From NCBI GenBank assembly GCA_009760855.2, contig WPIO01000020.1, positions 3,807,501 through 3,871,500 of the forward strand: DNA of 64,000 nt. The letters are read 5' to 3'. Source of the stretch: Cristatella mucedo (lineage: Eukaryota > Bryozoa > Phylactolaemata > Cristatellidae). The notes under the pieces were generated by a model. That model was not told where the DNA came from, did not search any database, and worked only from the letters and a program-made list of their open reading frames with translations. Positions 1 to 11,954 of the stretch are shown piece by piece (within the stretch, counting starts at the first letter, position 1; every line of letters starts with the position of its first letter). A program made the translations under genes and the position numbers.

Positions 1-212
1 AACCAGCTATCAGGGAGCAACTTTCAATGGTATGCCATCGGTGTGCCATCCAGTAGTATAATCTACCATCAAGCCGCTTCAGCAGCAACTGCAGCAAGTG
101 GCAATTGCAACACAGTAGTATCTAGTGTTGGTTGCAGAGATTTGATTTTTGTTTTATTCTGGCTATTTGGTACCAGTCACTGTTGCTGCAGCTGGCATGT
201 GCTAGCTCCCAT

Positions 213-340
213 CTGGTTTGGCCCAGAGGTCAAGGTGCTTGCTCACCATTGAGGATCCAGGTCGAGGGCTTGAGCCCTGCGGCATATGCGAAGTGCCTGC
301 ATAGAGAGACTAAATTCTCTTAGGAGATTGTGCAGATGAG

Positions 341-387
<47 letters not shown>
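213..387 (+). mobile_element. SINE-A copy, tRNA-derived, LINE-A-like tail
   Basis: The 5' part reads like a tRNA promoter: an A-box-like stretch (CTGGTTTGGCCCAGAGGTCAAGG) near 213-235 and a B-box-like GGGCTTGAGCCC at 266-277. It is followed by AAGTGCCTGCATAGAGAGAC and TTCTCTTAGGAG, a degraded form of the stem-loop that ends LINE-A. The copy ends in (TA)n at about 346-387. The family call rests on comparison with the copies at 13.14, 34.35, 40.72 and 43.83 kb. Confidence 0.75.
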
Positions 388-390
<3 letters not shown>

Positions 391-507
391 CGGTCACGGA
401 GTGTTTTGATTGCTACTGAGCTGTGGCAGCACGAGGAGGCAGGCAGCTGCCCACGGCCATGGCCCAGCCCCTCCCACTGTGGGGCTGTGAGTACTGTGCA
501 AGGAAAT

Positions 508-578
508 AACAACAATAATTACACCCAATTTTTATAGCACCCCGAGAGAGCTAAATCTCTTTCCAGGCACATTAAATA
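508..578 (-). mobile_element. LINE-A 3' tail stub
   Basis: On the minus strand this reads GTGCCTGGAAAGAGATTTAG, then CTCTCTCGGGGTGCTATAAA and an ATT/GTT-rich end. It matches the 3' stem-loop of LINE-A (GTGCC pairing with GGGTGC around an AGAGA/TCTCT inner stem). Only the extreme 3' end is present, as expected for a strongly 5'-truncated insertion; it could equally be a SINE-A tail. Confidence 0.6.
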
Positions 579-908
579 TGCTGGGAAGGTTAGATAGTTG
601 AAGCGTACTTGATAAATACCTCAGATGGTGCAATCGCGACTGTGTAACACACCCGGACTGATTGGACTTAGCAGCGAGCACCGATCAATGCGCTGGCATC
701 GATTACTGTTGCTCTGATCGTTTCCGGTGTGTGCTCTTTTCAAGACGGGTGGGCGGGGGGGGGTGTGGGCTTCGGCTTCGTTCGAAATCACGATTTCACT
801 ACGAGCTCCCAATAAGGAAGTCCTAACTACCTATCTGGCCGCCAGCTGCTGTGGGCTGCTATGGGGTGCTGCAGATGCTGGCTAGGCCTCCAGCAGCAGC
901 AGATGCGT

Positions 909-1790
<882 letters not shown>

Positions 1791-1794
1791 CTAG

Positions 1795-1866
1795 TGAGAG
1801 AGAAAAAGAGAGAGAGAGAGAGAGGGAGGGAGGGAGGGAGGGAGGGGACAGAGAGGGTGAGAGAGT
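1795..1866. repeat. GA / GGGA purine microsatellite
   Basis: A run of GA dinucleotides passes into four to five GGGA tetranucleotides at about 1823-1848, then back to GA-rich sequence. Pure purine on the plus strand. Confidence 0.95.
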
Positions 1867-2472
1867 GGCAGACAGGAGAGAGAAAAAGATGAGGGAGACA
1901 CAGCGTCTCACTAGCTCGGGAGTGCCTGGCATGCAATACGTTCCACTCTAGATCCAGCTCCTGATTTGAAACAGCCGCAGCCAAAAGTGCAGGTGGATGC
2001 AGGCAGCCCATCTCATTACTTCATTCTGCTACTCACCAAAGTAGGGCAGCAGGCTAGCAGACAGGTTCTAATTGCTAGCTGCCATCGCCAAGGAGGCTGC
2101 CAGACAGGCAGGCTGCTGCTGCTGTGTGAATTCTACATTGCCCAGAAAGGAGAGGATTGCCTACCAGGAGCCGTTGGCTTCACTGCCCAGCTGCAGCCGC
2201 TATCAGCAAGCTAGCAGGACCCTTTGCCGGAGCACACTCAGTATGTGGGTGGCTCTACCAAGAAATAACGTTTGTGGCACTCGTCACAGTGGCATTCGCA
2301 TGGCACAACGCAGTGGCACTCAGAGGGCAGTCAGTTCGGAGGGTGACGACCGTAAGTCAAGGCATCCTCCATACTATACCATAAAGCTACCATTAGACAT
2401 TCCCAGGGGTGGCTGACGTCACCCATTTGTGGAGGAGGGCATTTGAGAGGCAGGCTCCAGCCACCGACAGTA

Positions 2473-2635
2473 CGGGTAGCAGCAGCAGCAGCAGGGGTAG
2501 CAGCAGCAGCAGCAACCCCATGCCGGCAGCTCAGCAGAAGCCACCGCAGCTTCTGCTGCTGCTTGTTGAAAAAGACCTGGATTGTGCCTAGCAGCTTCTG
2601 CTGCTGCTTGTTGAAAAAGACCTGGATTGTGCCTA
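2473..2635. repeat. CAG-rich repeat followed by an exact 45-bp tandem duplication
   Basis: Two copies of a GGGTAGCAGCAGCAGCAGCA unit lie at about 2474-2514. Then a 45-bp unit (2546-2590) is repeated exactly at 2591-2635. The duplication is divisible by three, so it keeps frame in any overlapping ORF, but none of those ORFs looks like a gene. The perfect identity implies a recent duplication. Confidence 0.9.
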
Positions 2636-2639
2636 GCAG

Positions 2640-3270
2640 TGAAATACCTTGGTAACTCGGCATCGTTACTGGGTCCAACCTTCACAACAGGTCGCCTTGT
2701 ATAGCAGATCTGCTGGTGCCGTGACACCGGGGGAGAGAGGGGTGGAGGCCTGACAAGAACGTCCGAGGCCAGATGCTCACAAATATGGTCTGGCTTCGTC
2801 GGACGCCGCCCAGAGGCCGGCAGCAGCAGCAGCAACTTGGTTCGCTGGACTTTGTACCCTTCCCTTTAGATGCGCAGATTCGCTCGGAGGCTATTTTTCT
2901 ATCTGCGCTACAATCCGGCAAGCAAGCGAAGCTTAACATCCGATGGATTCCCTGTTCACAGCAAAGGTGCCAACAACGTGCTCGGTATGCAGTTGCAATC
3001 ATCCCATCAGTTTGCAGCACAGGCTTCCATTAGCTACCACGGGTGCTGGCAGTGTCCAGGCCCTTCCAGCCTGGCCTAGTCACCACTGTGCTTGATGTCA
3101 CTCACTGTCCTTGATGCCGGCAGCTGTGCTACGGCTTCTGCAGTGCCTTCCACGGGCTCGAGACCGTCACGTTGGTAGTTAGTGGTAAGCAAATGATGCC
3201 TGAGCTACACTGGTCAGAGTATTTCAAAATTGTTATGGCAGACAAGCATTGCTTCTTGAGTTCTTTTCAT
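2640..3270. other. No recognisable gene or repeat
   Basis: Mixed unique-looking sequence with short CAGC runs near 2819-2835. Overlapping frames of 70-115 codons on both strands show no domain signature and are treated as chance. Confidence 0.5.
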
Positions 3271-3271
3271 C

Positions 3272-3452
3272 TCCCTCTCTCTCTCTCTCCCTCCCCCTCT
3301 CTCTCCCTCTCTCCCACTCTCTCTCTCCCTCCCCCTCTCTCTCTCTTTCACTGTCTATTGTTATTCCTACCTAATTATTATTACCCACTCTCTCTCTCCC
3401 TCCCTCCCCCCTCTCTCTCTCTTTCACTGTCTATTATTATTCCTACCTAACT
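3272..3452. repeat. CT-rich microsatellite with internal ~60-bp duplication
   Basis: CTCTCCCTCCCCCTCTC-type pyrimidine tract. A block beginning CACTCTCTCTCTCCC and ending TTATTCCTACCTAA occurs at about 3315-3374 and again at 3386-3450 with minor differences, so a compound unit has duplicated. Confidence 0.9.
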
Positions 3453-3454
3453 CT

Positions 3455-4100
3455 GTGCGGCTGTCCACCCGTTTGTACTCTTGTCTGTCTGTCTGTCTAG
3501 CTTTCTCTCCGTATTTGCCTGTCTGACTGCCCTGTCTCTACTTCTGGCAGCAGCTTTGACCATTTGTCCATCCAAAGTGCCAGCCTTAGAGATACGATGC
3601 CATCTACCACTGTGGTCCATTAAGGATGCGCTGAAGCAGTTCTTTGAATAGGGCCCATGAATGCCTCGTGAGGTTCCAAGCTTGGTTTGTTGCATTTGTG
3701 AGACCTGCCGTTGACCTGAACCAAGCTGTCAGGCGACGAAATCGACAGTAACTAAAAACCTAATCGTTGATCAGTGGGCATTCCTGTGTGCATTCGTGTT
3801 GTTGATGCTATGGTTGATTGCATAAATGGCATGTTACCAAGCCTAGGGAGGATGGCTGCACCACTGCCGGCTGCACCACTGTGGCCGGCTGACCTGTTTA
3901 CCGGTTGCCTATGCTTATCTTTCCAGGCACTGTTTTTATTCATTTATCTGCACCAAACGCCAGAGAGCCTCCGGGATAGCAGAGAGAAAATGGTAACAGC
4001 AGTATCACCTTCAAGTGGGCATGGCTGAATCTTAAAACCAGTCCCTTCCAGTCCCTGTCAATCAGTGCTAGCTGCCGGCATCCGGCGTCCTCTCCACGAG
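3455..4100. other. No recognisable gene; short CTGT run
   Basis: Contains a short (CTGT)n at about 3484-3500. No coding signature or repeat family is recognised in the rest. Confidence 0.5.
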
Positions 4101-4104
4101 TGAA

Positions 4105-4235
4105 TGTAATATATAATTCATCTGTATAGTGCCCAAAGAAAACTTAATCTTTATTCTGGCGCTTCATATGGCGCCACGGGGCTCGAGCCCACGACCTTGG
4201 TCATCAAATGCATTCATCGTTACAGCAAGTGAGTT
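4105..4235 (-). mobile_element. SINE-A fragment
   Basis: On the minus strand: GACCAAGGTCGTGGGCTCGAGCCCCG (B-box GGGCTCGAGCCC), then a tail with AAGATTAAGTTTTCTTTGGGCACTATACA and an AT-rich end. It matches the copy at 13.14 kb across the B-box and tail. The A-box half is poorly preserved. Confidence 0.7.
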
Positions 4236-4239
4236 CCCA

Positions 4240-5110
4240 GTCTTGTTGCTGCTTGCAGTTGCCGTTCTACCCTCTACGAAGATTGCACGACAGGTTGCAG
4301 CAGGGTTAATTTGAGTCACTCAACTGGAAGTCACGGAAGAAACTGTGGGTCACTCATGCTTAACTGCCCGGAGCTGACAAGCTGACGGATGCCTGCTGGG
4401 CTGTCGCTTTCAGTGAAGAGCATTACAAAGGTTCGACCATCTATCTGTAGGTGCCCTAAATGCACGACCCAACCAACGATCGCCCAGCTGTGCTGGAGTC
4501 GATGGGCTTGGGACGTTAGAGGAACAGAGAGGTATAAAGTACTGAGTGGCAGCAGCACATCAATGCCGTGCTTGGCAGTGGGAACTTCGGCAGGCAGCCG
4601 AATACCGAGCTGCATAGTTCACATCACAGGTTTGGGAGCATTCTTCTGCGTGAGGCCTCGCAAATGGTCCCTCGTTTCTTTCAACTATCAGCAATCTGAG
4701 ATGGGAGGCAATCGGATAGCTGATTGATATCCTGTGACTAGAGCCGGCGGACCGAGAGCTCTGACCGAGGCTCGGGAAATGGCTGCCTCAGCTAAGCACC
4801 GGCATAGCATCTATTACAAACTTTTTGATTAGACTTCATTTGCAGACTCTACTGCAATGGGATGTGCATGCGTCTCAAAAGTGGGTCAAAGTCTGCCTTT
4901 TCCACGAAGCTTGAAGAACTTTTGCAGCGCATACATCAAGAGAATCTGCTTACCTCGAATGGAATGTGATAAAGCTTTTGAAAGCATTTACAGAAATTTT
5001 TGATCATGGCTGCCCTTCTACCCTACCCACCGAGATCGAAGTGCCTTCTGGCTCGGTCACCGAAAGAGGCAACCATTGGCTTGCAGTTCTGCTTCAGCTA
5101 ATACGCCGGC
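4240..5110. other. No recognisable gene or repeat
   Basis: Frames of up to 112 codons exist on both strands (4389-4727 plus; 4331-4615 minus) but overlap one another and carry no family motif. Confidence 0.45.
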
Positions 5111-5111
5111 A

Positions 5112-5300
5112 TTTGTTCATAAAGCCAGCTCACTTTCGGCTATGGGCATTGTGCACATTGCAGGACGCCAGGAAAGGGAGCTGGCTCTTCGCCAAACAAC
5201 CTCCGAACTAACTGCACCGAATTAGCTGGTTTGGGCACAGTGCTCATAACCGAAAGTGCCCTCAATCTATAAATTGACGATGCCGAATTAGTTGGCTGCT
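5112..5300 (+). repeat. Fold-back dispersed repeat FB-1, copy 1
   Basis: About 185 bp shared with 18,401-18,583 in the same orientation. Within it, 5131-5154 (CACTTTCGGCTATGGGCATT...) and 5235-5258 are inverted copies with 3 mismatches in 24, giving a fold-back arm. The two copies share outer sequence too (GTTCATARAGCCAG at the left, CTCAATCTATAAA at the right). No coding potential. It is probably a MITE or fold-back element of unknown class. Confidence 0.7.
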
Positions 5301-5812
5301 TAGGTGGCTTCAGGAAAGTTGGTACCATAATCTTACAACTGGCTGCAGCATCTGCCGTCAAGAATGGAAGATGGGGTGATTAGGTTCGAGCATAAACAGT
5401 AAATACATCCCTATGGCCAGGGTATAGAGAAGGAAGGCTGGGCTACAACCTCCTTAAGCCGGTCAGCCGGCCTTCAAAAAACCGCTTGCCACCTACTGAG
5501 ACTTCCTTGCTCAGGCAAGGTTCAAGGTTTAGCTTCACAGATGACCGCTTAGCCCTCTTGCTCTGCTCGTGACTTTTCTCGAGACGAGTTTTTGAGGCAG
5601 TACGTTGCTGCAGGCCCAGTTACTTTATAGCTTGGAGCACATGTCTCCAATACTTGGGTCAAGAGCACAGTCAAGCGTGACCTTGCCAGAGGCAAGATCA
5701 CGTTTGACCTGTCAGCCCTCTTCCCTATGCTTATGGCATCTAGTGGTGTGAGCATGAACTCTTGTAAAAGCTGCCGTATATACAGGTATATCTTAGATGC
5801 CACATTGCTGTA

Positions 5813-5895
5813 GTAAATAATAATAATGTTAATGATATAAAGCATTTTTAAAGCATCCAAAGAGTTCCAAATCTCTTTGCAGGTGTTTTGCTTAG
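5813..5895 (-). mobile_element. LINE-A 3' tail stub, diverged
   Basis: Minus strand: CACCTGCAAAGAGATTTGGA, then CTCTTTGGATGCTTTAAA, ending in an ATT-rich run. The layout matches the LINE-A stem-loop and (ATT)n tail. More diverged than most copies. Confidence 0.55.
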
Positions 5896-6046
5896 CTTGG
5901 AAAGTAAGCATATCAATTGATTCGTGATAATAACATGCAAACTTGCAGCATACAGACGTATATCAAGATTAATTTTTATGGACATAGCTCATGCTAGGAA
6001 GAACAGGTGGATTTCTAGTTTTCTTTTAAATGCTACCAACTCAAGG

Positions 6047-6340
6047 AGTGGCAGAGCGAGGCGGCAAATGCCCCCCCTGCATCGAGGCAGCAACCTTGGC
6101 TACTCCTATTCCTATGCGCCCCCCCCCCGACAGTCACCAACCAGGAAATTATATCTTTTCCACTCGATTAGCAGACGCTCAGTTCGCGTCGAATATACCC
6201 GGATGTTTTGCTACGATTTTTATTTTTTTCCATTAGTTTTGGATCTAGCCTCTCATACATAAAAACCTTTGGGGTTTTGACCCCTAAATGACACTTTTGT
6301 AGGGCTTGCAGTGCTATATGAAAATCCTTGCTCGGCCACT
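6047..6340. mobile_element. MITE M-1 copy 1
   Basis: The left end AGTGGCAGAGCGAGG and right end CCTTGCTCGGCCACT are imperfect inverted repeats. Internal sequence resembles the copy at 52,733-52,980: a left C-rich block (AAATGCCCCCC / CAATTGCCCCT), a middle block around CCATTCGAT / CCACTCGAT, and a right block ATGAAAATCCT. TCAAGG lies directly left (6041-6046) and again 4 nt past the right end (6345-6350), a possible but offset target duplication. No transposase is encoded. Confidence 0.65.
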
Positions 6341-6344
6341 TAAA

Positions 6345-7125
6345 TCAAGGATGTCACGATGTCAGCCAATAGAGAGCTCCAGGCTTAAAGTGTATTGGTG
6401 CTAAAGGCACGGTCGACACATGCATTTTTTGGATTGATACGCCAGGTTAGTATTAATGGCTACGTTACAGCAGCCGAAGCAAGAAGCAACAGAAAGCGGC
6501 AGCTGGCAGTGATACACCGAGCTAGCTAGCTAGCATTAGCCACACAACTAGATCCCATGGATCGCCGTGAATTACTTGAGAGAGTTGAGTGTGCACATTG
6601 TTCGAGTGATGGCCGTTCGAGCAATGCCTCGACAGGCCGAAGCTAGAATGATTGCCACAGCAGCATTAGCTTTTGCTACTCGTGACTGCTGCTGACATCA
6701 GTGCAGGCGGAGCTATGGGCACTCGTTTGTCTCCTCCAGTCGAGTGACACGAGACTCTGGTCGGCCTTCAGAGGTCATGCATGCCTATTACTTTGGGCTA
6801 GCAGCCAGATTGTGCTGGCCTCAGGCCACCGGCTGTGGCAAAAAAAGGCTGAGGAGCAGATGGCTGGCATCGGTGCACCGACCGGGTAGGCCAGTCATCA
6901 GCTGCAAAGGTTGTTTACCACGAAATTGGAAGCCAGTCAGAAGCGTGGGCTTGATGACGTCATCAACCGCCTGCTGGGGGCTCCCCCCCCCCCGAGGCAA
7001 AATCCGGGGCGCCAGGCCCCTCCCTCTCCGAGATAGTAGGTCCGGGGCAGGGGTGCTCGTGACACTGTTCTTCTGCACTTGTCCGATCTGTCGTCAGTGA
7101 AGTAGCTGCCACATTGCCCAACCAC
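6345..7125. other. No recognisable gene or repeat
   Basis: Includes a GCTAGCTAGCTAGC run near 6522-6536 and C-rich runs near 6985-7000. Overlapping frames on both strands at 6744-7100 show no domain signature. Confidence 0.45.
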
Positions 7126-7129
7126 TCCG

Positions 7130-7690
7130 ATCTTTCCGATATTTACTAACTCTCTATCGAGCACTGAGTCGACTTTCAGATTCTTTGATCAGTGTCCTGC
7201 AGGTCACTTTCAGCTGGTTTCTGCCGGCCTGCCTGTCGGACCTCCTTGCTCCTTCACTGTACTCCTACACTGTACTTACGTCTTCCACTCATAACACCGT
7301 TCATTGGTGATCGGGCATTCAGCTCGCATGCCCCGACAGGTCTGGAACTCGCTCCTAGCTTCTGTCACCACGAGCGCTGGCATTGCATCATTTGGGTCTC
7401 GGCTAAAGGCACATCTGCTCAGCTGAGCTTTCCTTACACCTCAATTGAACTTGCCTTGTCTTGCCCGAGTTTCTGCTTCATGCTTCGTGTGCTTACCTGT
7501 GCATTATTCAGCGCACACTTCTTGCAAGGGGTTCTACTGCCCCGAGTTTTGTACGGTTGTCTAACTAAGCACGATATTTGTATGCTTGGCATTCTTGCTT
7601 AAGTGCCTAAGCTTGATAGCTTGCTCGTCAATAAGTTTTGGCTATTGCTTCCCTTGCAGCAAGTTTTAAAGCATCTGGATTGAGATTTTG
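7130..7690 (+). mobile_element. Diverged L2-like LINE, RT C-terminal fragment
   Basis: Translation in shifting frames gives pieces of the C-terminal region typical of L2/CR1 proteins: LPACLSDLL, then GDRAFSSHAP, then WNSLLASVTTSAG and FGSRLKAHLLS. These match in order the LSHLLP, GDRAFSSYAP, AWNSL and FKKNLKTHLF of LINE-A. The 3' side ends in TTGCAGCAAGTTTTAAAGCATCTGGA, similar to the LINE-A 3'UTR end TTGCAGCAAATGTAAAGCGCC. Frameshifts and stops make it a dead fragment. Confidence 0.7.
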
Positions 7691-7694
7691 GTTC

Positions 7695-8990
7695 TTTTAG
7701 GATGTCGTACGAAACTACTTGTCATTATTGTTGTTATCATCCGGCCGAGCTGGCAAGCAACCGGCCTGAACTGCCTGTTGCTGCAGCAGGCAAATGGAGG
7801 ACTAGTGAGCAGAGATGCCTTTAACCGCTTAGCTCCGGAATGCGGTACGGTACCGGGAGACTTATGCCCACCTGCTCTCTTTGCAGCTGGGTTCTCTGCT
7901 AAGTCGCACGTGAAGTGCATTCATTCAGCCTGCTGCTATGCTGGCTGCAGGACCCAGCTGTCTTTCTATCCGAGCTCTTACGGCTATCTGCCGATATTCC
8001 CCTCCTTGTGCTTCTCTCGAGCGCAGAAGTCGTCGTTCACGCAAATTTGCATTCTGGGGGTGAAGCCTACCTTGGCCGACGCCCTTCCTCCCACCCTGGT
8101 AGCACGGCACATGCCCACCTCAGGTCGGTCCGACCAACATTCAGCTGCCCTTGGACAACTCCTAATGCGAGCATTGCTCGGTTGCAAATGTGCTAGGTGG
8201 TTGGTGGCTCAGAGTACCGATTAGCACATTGCCGGCCTTAGGCAGGTCTCGCGGCAGTGGTGCCTTGCAATTAATGCTCGATGCCGAGGAGGAGGAGGAG
8301 AGGAGAATGGGTTGCCAAGGAATGCTGACGATGAGACCCGACCCGACGATGTGCCTGACATGTGGTGCAGGCATCTTGTCAACAAAAACCCCAAGCCACC
8401 AAGCACCGACTGCGATGCACAGCCGTGGCAGTTCCTGTCAGCTGGATGAGGCCAGCTGCCTGCTGACACTGTTGGGCTTAGGCCGAATACTGATCCGACT
8501 GCTGGCCCCATCACGAGCAGGTTGAGTGGAGGGGCAACGTCATCTCATTGGCAATCACATGTAAAAAAAAAAGCTGCAAGCAAGCAAGCTTTGGAAAGGA
8601 CCAAATTCTGGCCGTGTCCAGTGTTCAGACGGTGGGCAATGGCTACTGGATGCCTATGTCGACGCTGCTACTCTGAGCAGCAGCTCCAAGCACTTCGATA
8701 GCCTTCGGCCGATACTTCTGCAGTCAGTGGTTTTGTGCATAGGCGGCTGTAACATGTCCAGTGCCCCTGAAGGGCTAGACTGAAAATGCCCCCCTTAGCA
8801 CTAAGGTAATGACGACTGGTAGACCACAGGTGAAGCCAGGGCAGGATGCAAATGCTAATCATAATAGATTTACTGACCGATTCGTCCGGCACCCATGCCT
8901 GTGAGTGATCTTACTGTGTGCCAAGCTGGCTTGGGAGTTTTTCGACCGTCTTGATCCCATTGCTTGCTTTAAGGCACTTTACAATGGTGC
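7695..8990. other. No recognisable gene
   Basis: Holds the plus-strand frame 7688-8224 (178 codons), one of the longest non-repeat frames here. Its translation is rich in Ala, Leu, Ser and Cys with no domain motif, and overlapping minus-strand frames of similar size exist. I treat it as chance but cannot exclude a fragment of something old. Confidence 0.4.
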
Positions 8991-8999
8991 TAACCCCAG

Positions 9000-9140
9000 C
9001 TCATCTAGGGTCTTAGCCCAGGGACGAGGCTCTAGCACTTCTCAGCCCAGGTCCAGGCTTCGAATTCTGCTCTCTAAGGGCTATCCTTTATTGCCCACTG
9101 CAAGCAGCCGTGGTAGCCTCCAAGGCCTGCCGCTAAATCT
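9000..9140 (+). mobile_element. Possible SINE-B copy
   Basis: Contains GGCTTCGAATTCTGC (B-box-like), then TCCTTTATTGCCCACTGCAAGC, which matches TCCTTTATTGCCAACTGCAAGC in the SINE-B copy at 41.1 kb, and ends CTGCCGCTAAATC. The 5' tRNA-like half is weak. Confidence 0.5.
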
Positions 9141-9141
9141 A

Positions 9142-9204
9142 CAAGCACACGCGCGCACGGGTGTGCGCACACACACAGATATATACTACATGTGCATATA
9201 TACA

Positions 9205-9254
<50 letters not shown>

Positions 9255-9414
9255 CATACATATACGTGTATATATATATATATGTGTGTGTGTATATATA
9301 CATACATATCTGTGTGTGTGTGTATGTATATAGATGTATATATATATACATGCATATATATATATGTATATATATACATGCACACACACATATTTGTATG
9401 CATACATATTCAAG
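9142..9414. repeat. Compound (TA)n/(CA)n/(TG)n microsatellite
   Basis: Starts with alternating purine-pyrimidine CACACGCGCGCACG sequence, then TA-dinucleotide blocks alternating with TGTG and CACA blocks and ATAC/CATA spacers. The Tyr-Ile rich frames over this region on both strands are repeat artefacts. LINE-A begins directly after it. Confidence 0.95.
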
Positions 9415-9416
9415 TT

Positions 9417-10906
9417 AATTAAGGTAGGGGAAAAGCTAGACTCAGGTAAAGGCTCTCTTCCTGTTTTGCTTGATCTTTCGGCAGCATTTGATACAGTTGA
9501 TCAAGTTCTTCTTTAGTGCCTCTCATCTCGCCTGGGCATCACTGGCGCTGCACTGCAATCGCTCAGGTTTTATTTCAGTGGGATACTCCAATGTATTGAT
9601 GTGAACGGACATGGGCCATCCACGGAACCACTGAAGTACATGGTACCTCAGGGCTCTGTGCTTGATCCCCTTCTTTTCACAGTTTATACTCCCCCTCTTT
9701 CCGATGGGACCGCCAAGCACAATCCAGGCTTTCATTTCTATCCAAATGACACTCAGTTGTACCTTTGCTTTGCGTTGATCTCTTCCAGCCCTCCAGCACA
9801 TCGAATTCTCTAAACTCTCTTGCTGAATGTATTGCTAACATTTGCACATACATGTCAGCAAATTTTCTCAAATTGACTGGCGATAAAGCCAAATTACTAG
9901 TTATGAGCAAACCAAGTGTGACTCGGAGACTAGAAAGCTTAATGCTCAAAATCGGTTCTCGAGCATATCTCTTGTTGCATCTGCACGAAATCTAGGTGTC
10001 CGCTTCCAAAGTGACTTTTCACTAAATGACCAATCCAGGTCTACAGCCAAGTCTGCCTACATTCAACTAAATACCATTGCTAAAATTCGGGCTTGCTTAG
10101 ACAGGGATACTCAATCCAAATTGGTCCATGGCTTTGTGGCATCCCGTTTCGACTTCTGTAACTCACCACCTGTTGACATACTGGTATGTGCAATCAGGGG
10201 CTTATAGTTGGTGCAAAACTCCGCAGCTAGGCTTATCTGTCGTGAGCTTGGCAGTTGCAAAATTACACCAATTATCACCGACATACACTGGCTCCCAATT
10301 ACGCAGCACATCGACTTCAAGGTTATTTTGCTCACTTTTAGGTGCCTTCATTCTCTGGCTCCAGCCAACCTATCAGATCTACTCTCCCACCAAGATAAGC
10401 ATAATACCACCTACTTATAGGAATCTTATCGTTTACCTATATGTCATATGAGCCTCAAATCCTGTGGAGACCGTGCCTTTAGTTCGTATGCTCCCAAAGC
10501 CTGGAACTCACTTCCGACTTGCATCACGACATTCCTGACTTGACGACATTTAAAAAGAAGCTTAAAGGGCACCTGATTATCACAGAATTTAGTGAGTTCC
10601 TGTGATTTGTCCTTTGTGTGCTTCTGTGGGTGGATACTGTGCATGCTACCACTAAACATATTTGTATTTTGACCCTGTGCATGTCAACTCTAACCATGTT
10701 ATGCTTGTTGACATTGTGTTTGCTACAGCTAATCATTTGATCATGCACTTCTTCTTCACCTCTAACCAAGTCATTCTTGATGACATTATGCATGCTACAA
10801 CTAATTATATGATCATGCTCTCTTTATAGCATATGCAAAGTGCCTAGAAAGAGATTAAGTTCTCTGAGAGTGCTATGCAAATATACTATTCTTATTATAT
10901 ATTAAA
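9417..10906 (+). mobile_element. LINE-A copy, 5'-truncated, RT decayed
   Basis: Starts within the RT palm: LPVLLDLSAAFDTVDQVLL ends at 9516 in a stop. Later frames give MVPQGSVLDPLLFTVYTPPL and FHFYPNDTQLYL, where the catalytic YADD has become YPND. Further on are WLPITQHIDFKV, GDRAFSSYAPKAWNSL and TFKKKLKGHL. Several stops and frameshifts separate these. The 3'UTR holds repeated GTGCATGCTACCACTAA..CAT blocks, then TGCCTAGAAAGAGATTAAG and TTCTCTGAGAGTGCT (stem-loop, about 10,838-10,873) and a short AT-rich tail. It abuts a microsatellite on its 5' side. Confidence 0.9.
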
Positions 10907-10909
10907 TTA

Positions 10910-11885
10910 GCCAGCCTTCACTTTTTGCTGTTCTGAGACGGTTTGGAATGCTTGCAGAGTGGTATTTGATGACCGTAATTTGCAACAGCTGGCCCTCCAG
11001 ACTGCAAAACCACAGGCTTTATGTCTCACCAGATACAACGGCTTACCAGCTGCCAACCTTGTCTGCAACACCAGAGCAAGCTGATTCAGCAACCTAGCCC
11101 TTACTTAATCACGTGAGTATCTGGGCACCAAAATGGCAGCTGTGCAATGAAGCCCGACTTTGAGGGTTCAGTTGAATTCGCCTTCACTACTGGTGCATTG
11201 TGGTGCACGACGATCACCGACTGAGGGGGTGCTCCATCTACTTCGAGGAGCCCTAGTGCTCTGCAGCAGAGCAGCCGTGAGTCGAGGCAGCCAGGCGGTC
11301 AGATATGCCCCGGCAGTGAGAGCTAGTAGCACTGAGCCAATCATTGCTATGGCCAGCCATGCCGGAGTTACCTGCCCCTGAGTGTGAGCCCCCCCCTCCC
11401 CCAGTATAGCAGAGTGAGTAATATTGGTGTGAGGGAAATTCTAGCATGGAAGAAATATCCTGAGCCCGAATCGTATTTATTTTAAGAGTCGTCACAGTAG
11501 CATGTATATCAAAATAATGCTGTCTGTGCCTAGCTTTGCTTAATAAGCTCATTCTCTTTACCGAACTCTGGCTAGTTTACTGCTAAAATTTCTTAGTTTG
11601 TGTAGATGCACCTGATGCCGGAGCAACCGAAAACCGGTCAGCTCGTCCCGACAGCTTCCTCTAGGCACGTGCTAGCGAAATTAAATGCAAGTATACAGCA
11701 TTAATTATGGAATAGTGGCTCAGAAATAAGGTTTACATCACTGCTGCTATGCTGACCCGTGAAATGAATTCAATTCTCGCTCGAGGAATTTCATCAGGAT
11801 ATGTATTTTTCGCTGCGGTTTATTGTAGTGCACAACTGGGGTATTTCGTCAAAGGCAATCTACAGCCATCTCTGGTCGAGCACCA
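10910..11885. other. No recognisable gene or repeat
   Basis: Short frames only. Nothing conserved was recognised. Confidence 0.5.
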
Positions 11886-11889
11886 GCTG

Positions 11890-11951
11890 TCCCAGCGGTC
11901 CCAGCAGTCCCAGCGGTCCCAGCAGTCCCAGCCTTCCCAGCAGTCCCAGCG
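11890..11951. repeat. 9-bp minisatellite, about 7 units
   Basis: Unit TCCCAGCRG (R = A or G, alternating GCGG and GCAG) repeated about seven times with one CCTTCCCAG variant. The period divides by three, so a Ser-Gln/Pro-Ser frame stays open across it without implying a gene. Confidence 0.9.
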
Positions 11952-11954
11952 TGA

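Noticed and set aside
7688-8224. 178-codon plus-strand frame
   Set aside because: No domain motif, low-complexity composition, equally long frames on the other strand, and no splice context.
11890-11951. CRISPR-like regular repeats
   Set aside because: Units are 9 bp with no spacers; this is a minisatellite in an animal genome.
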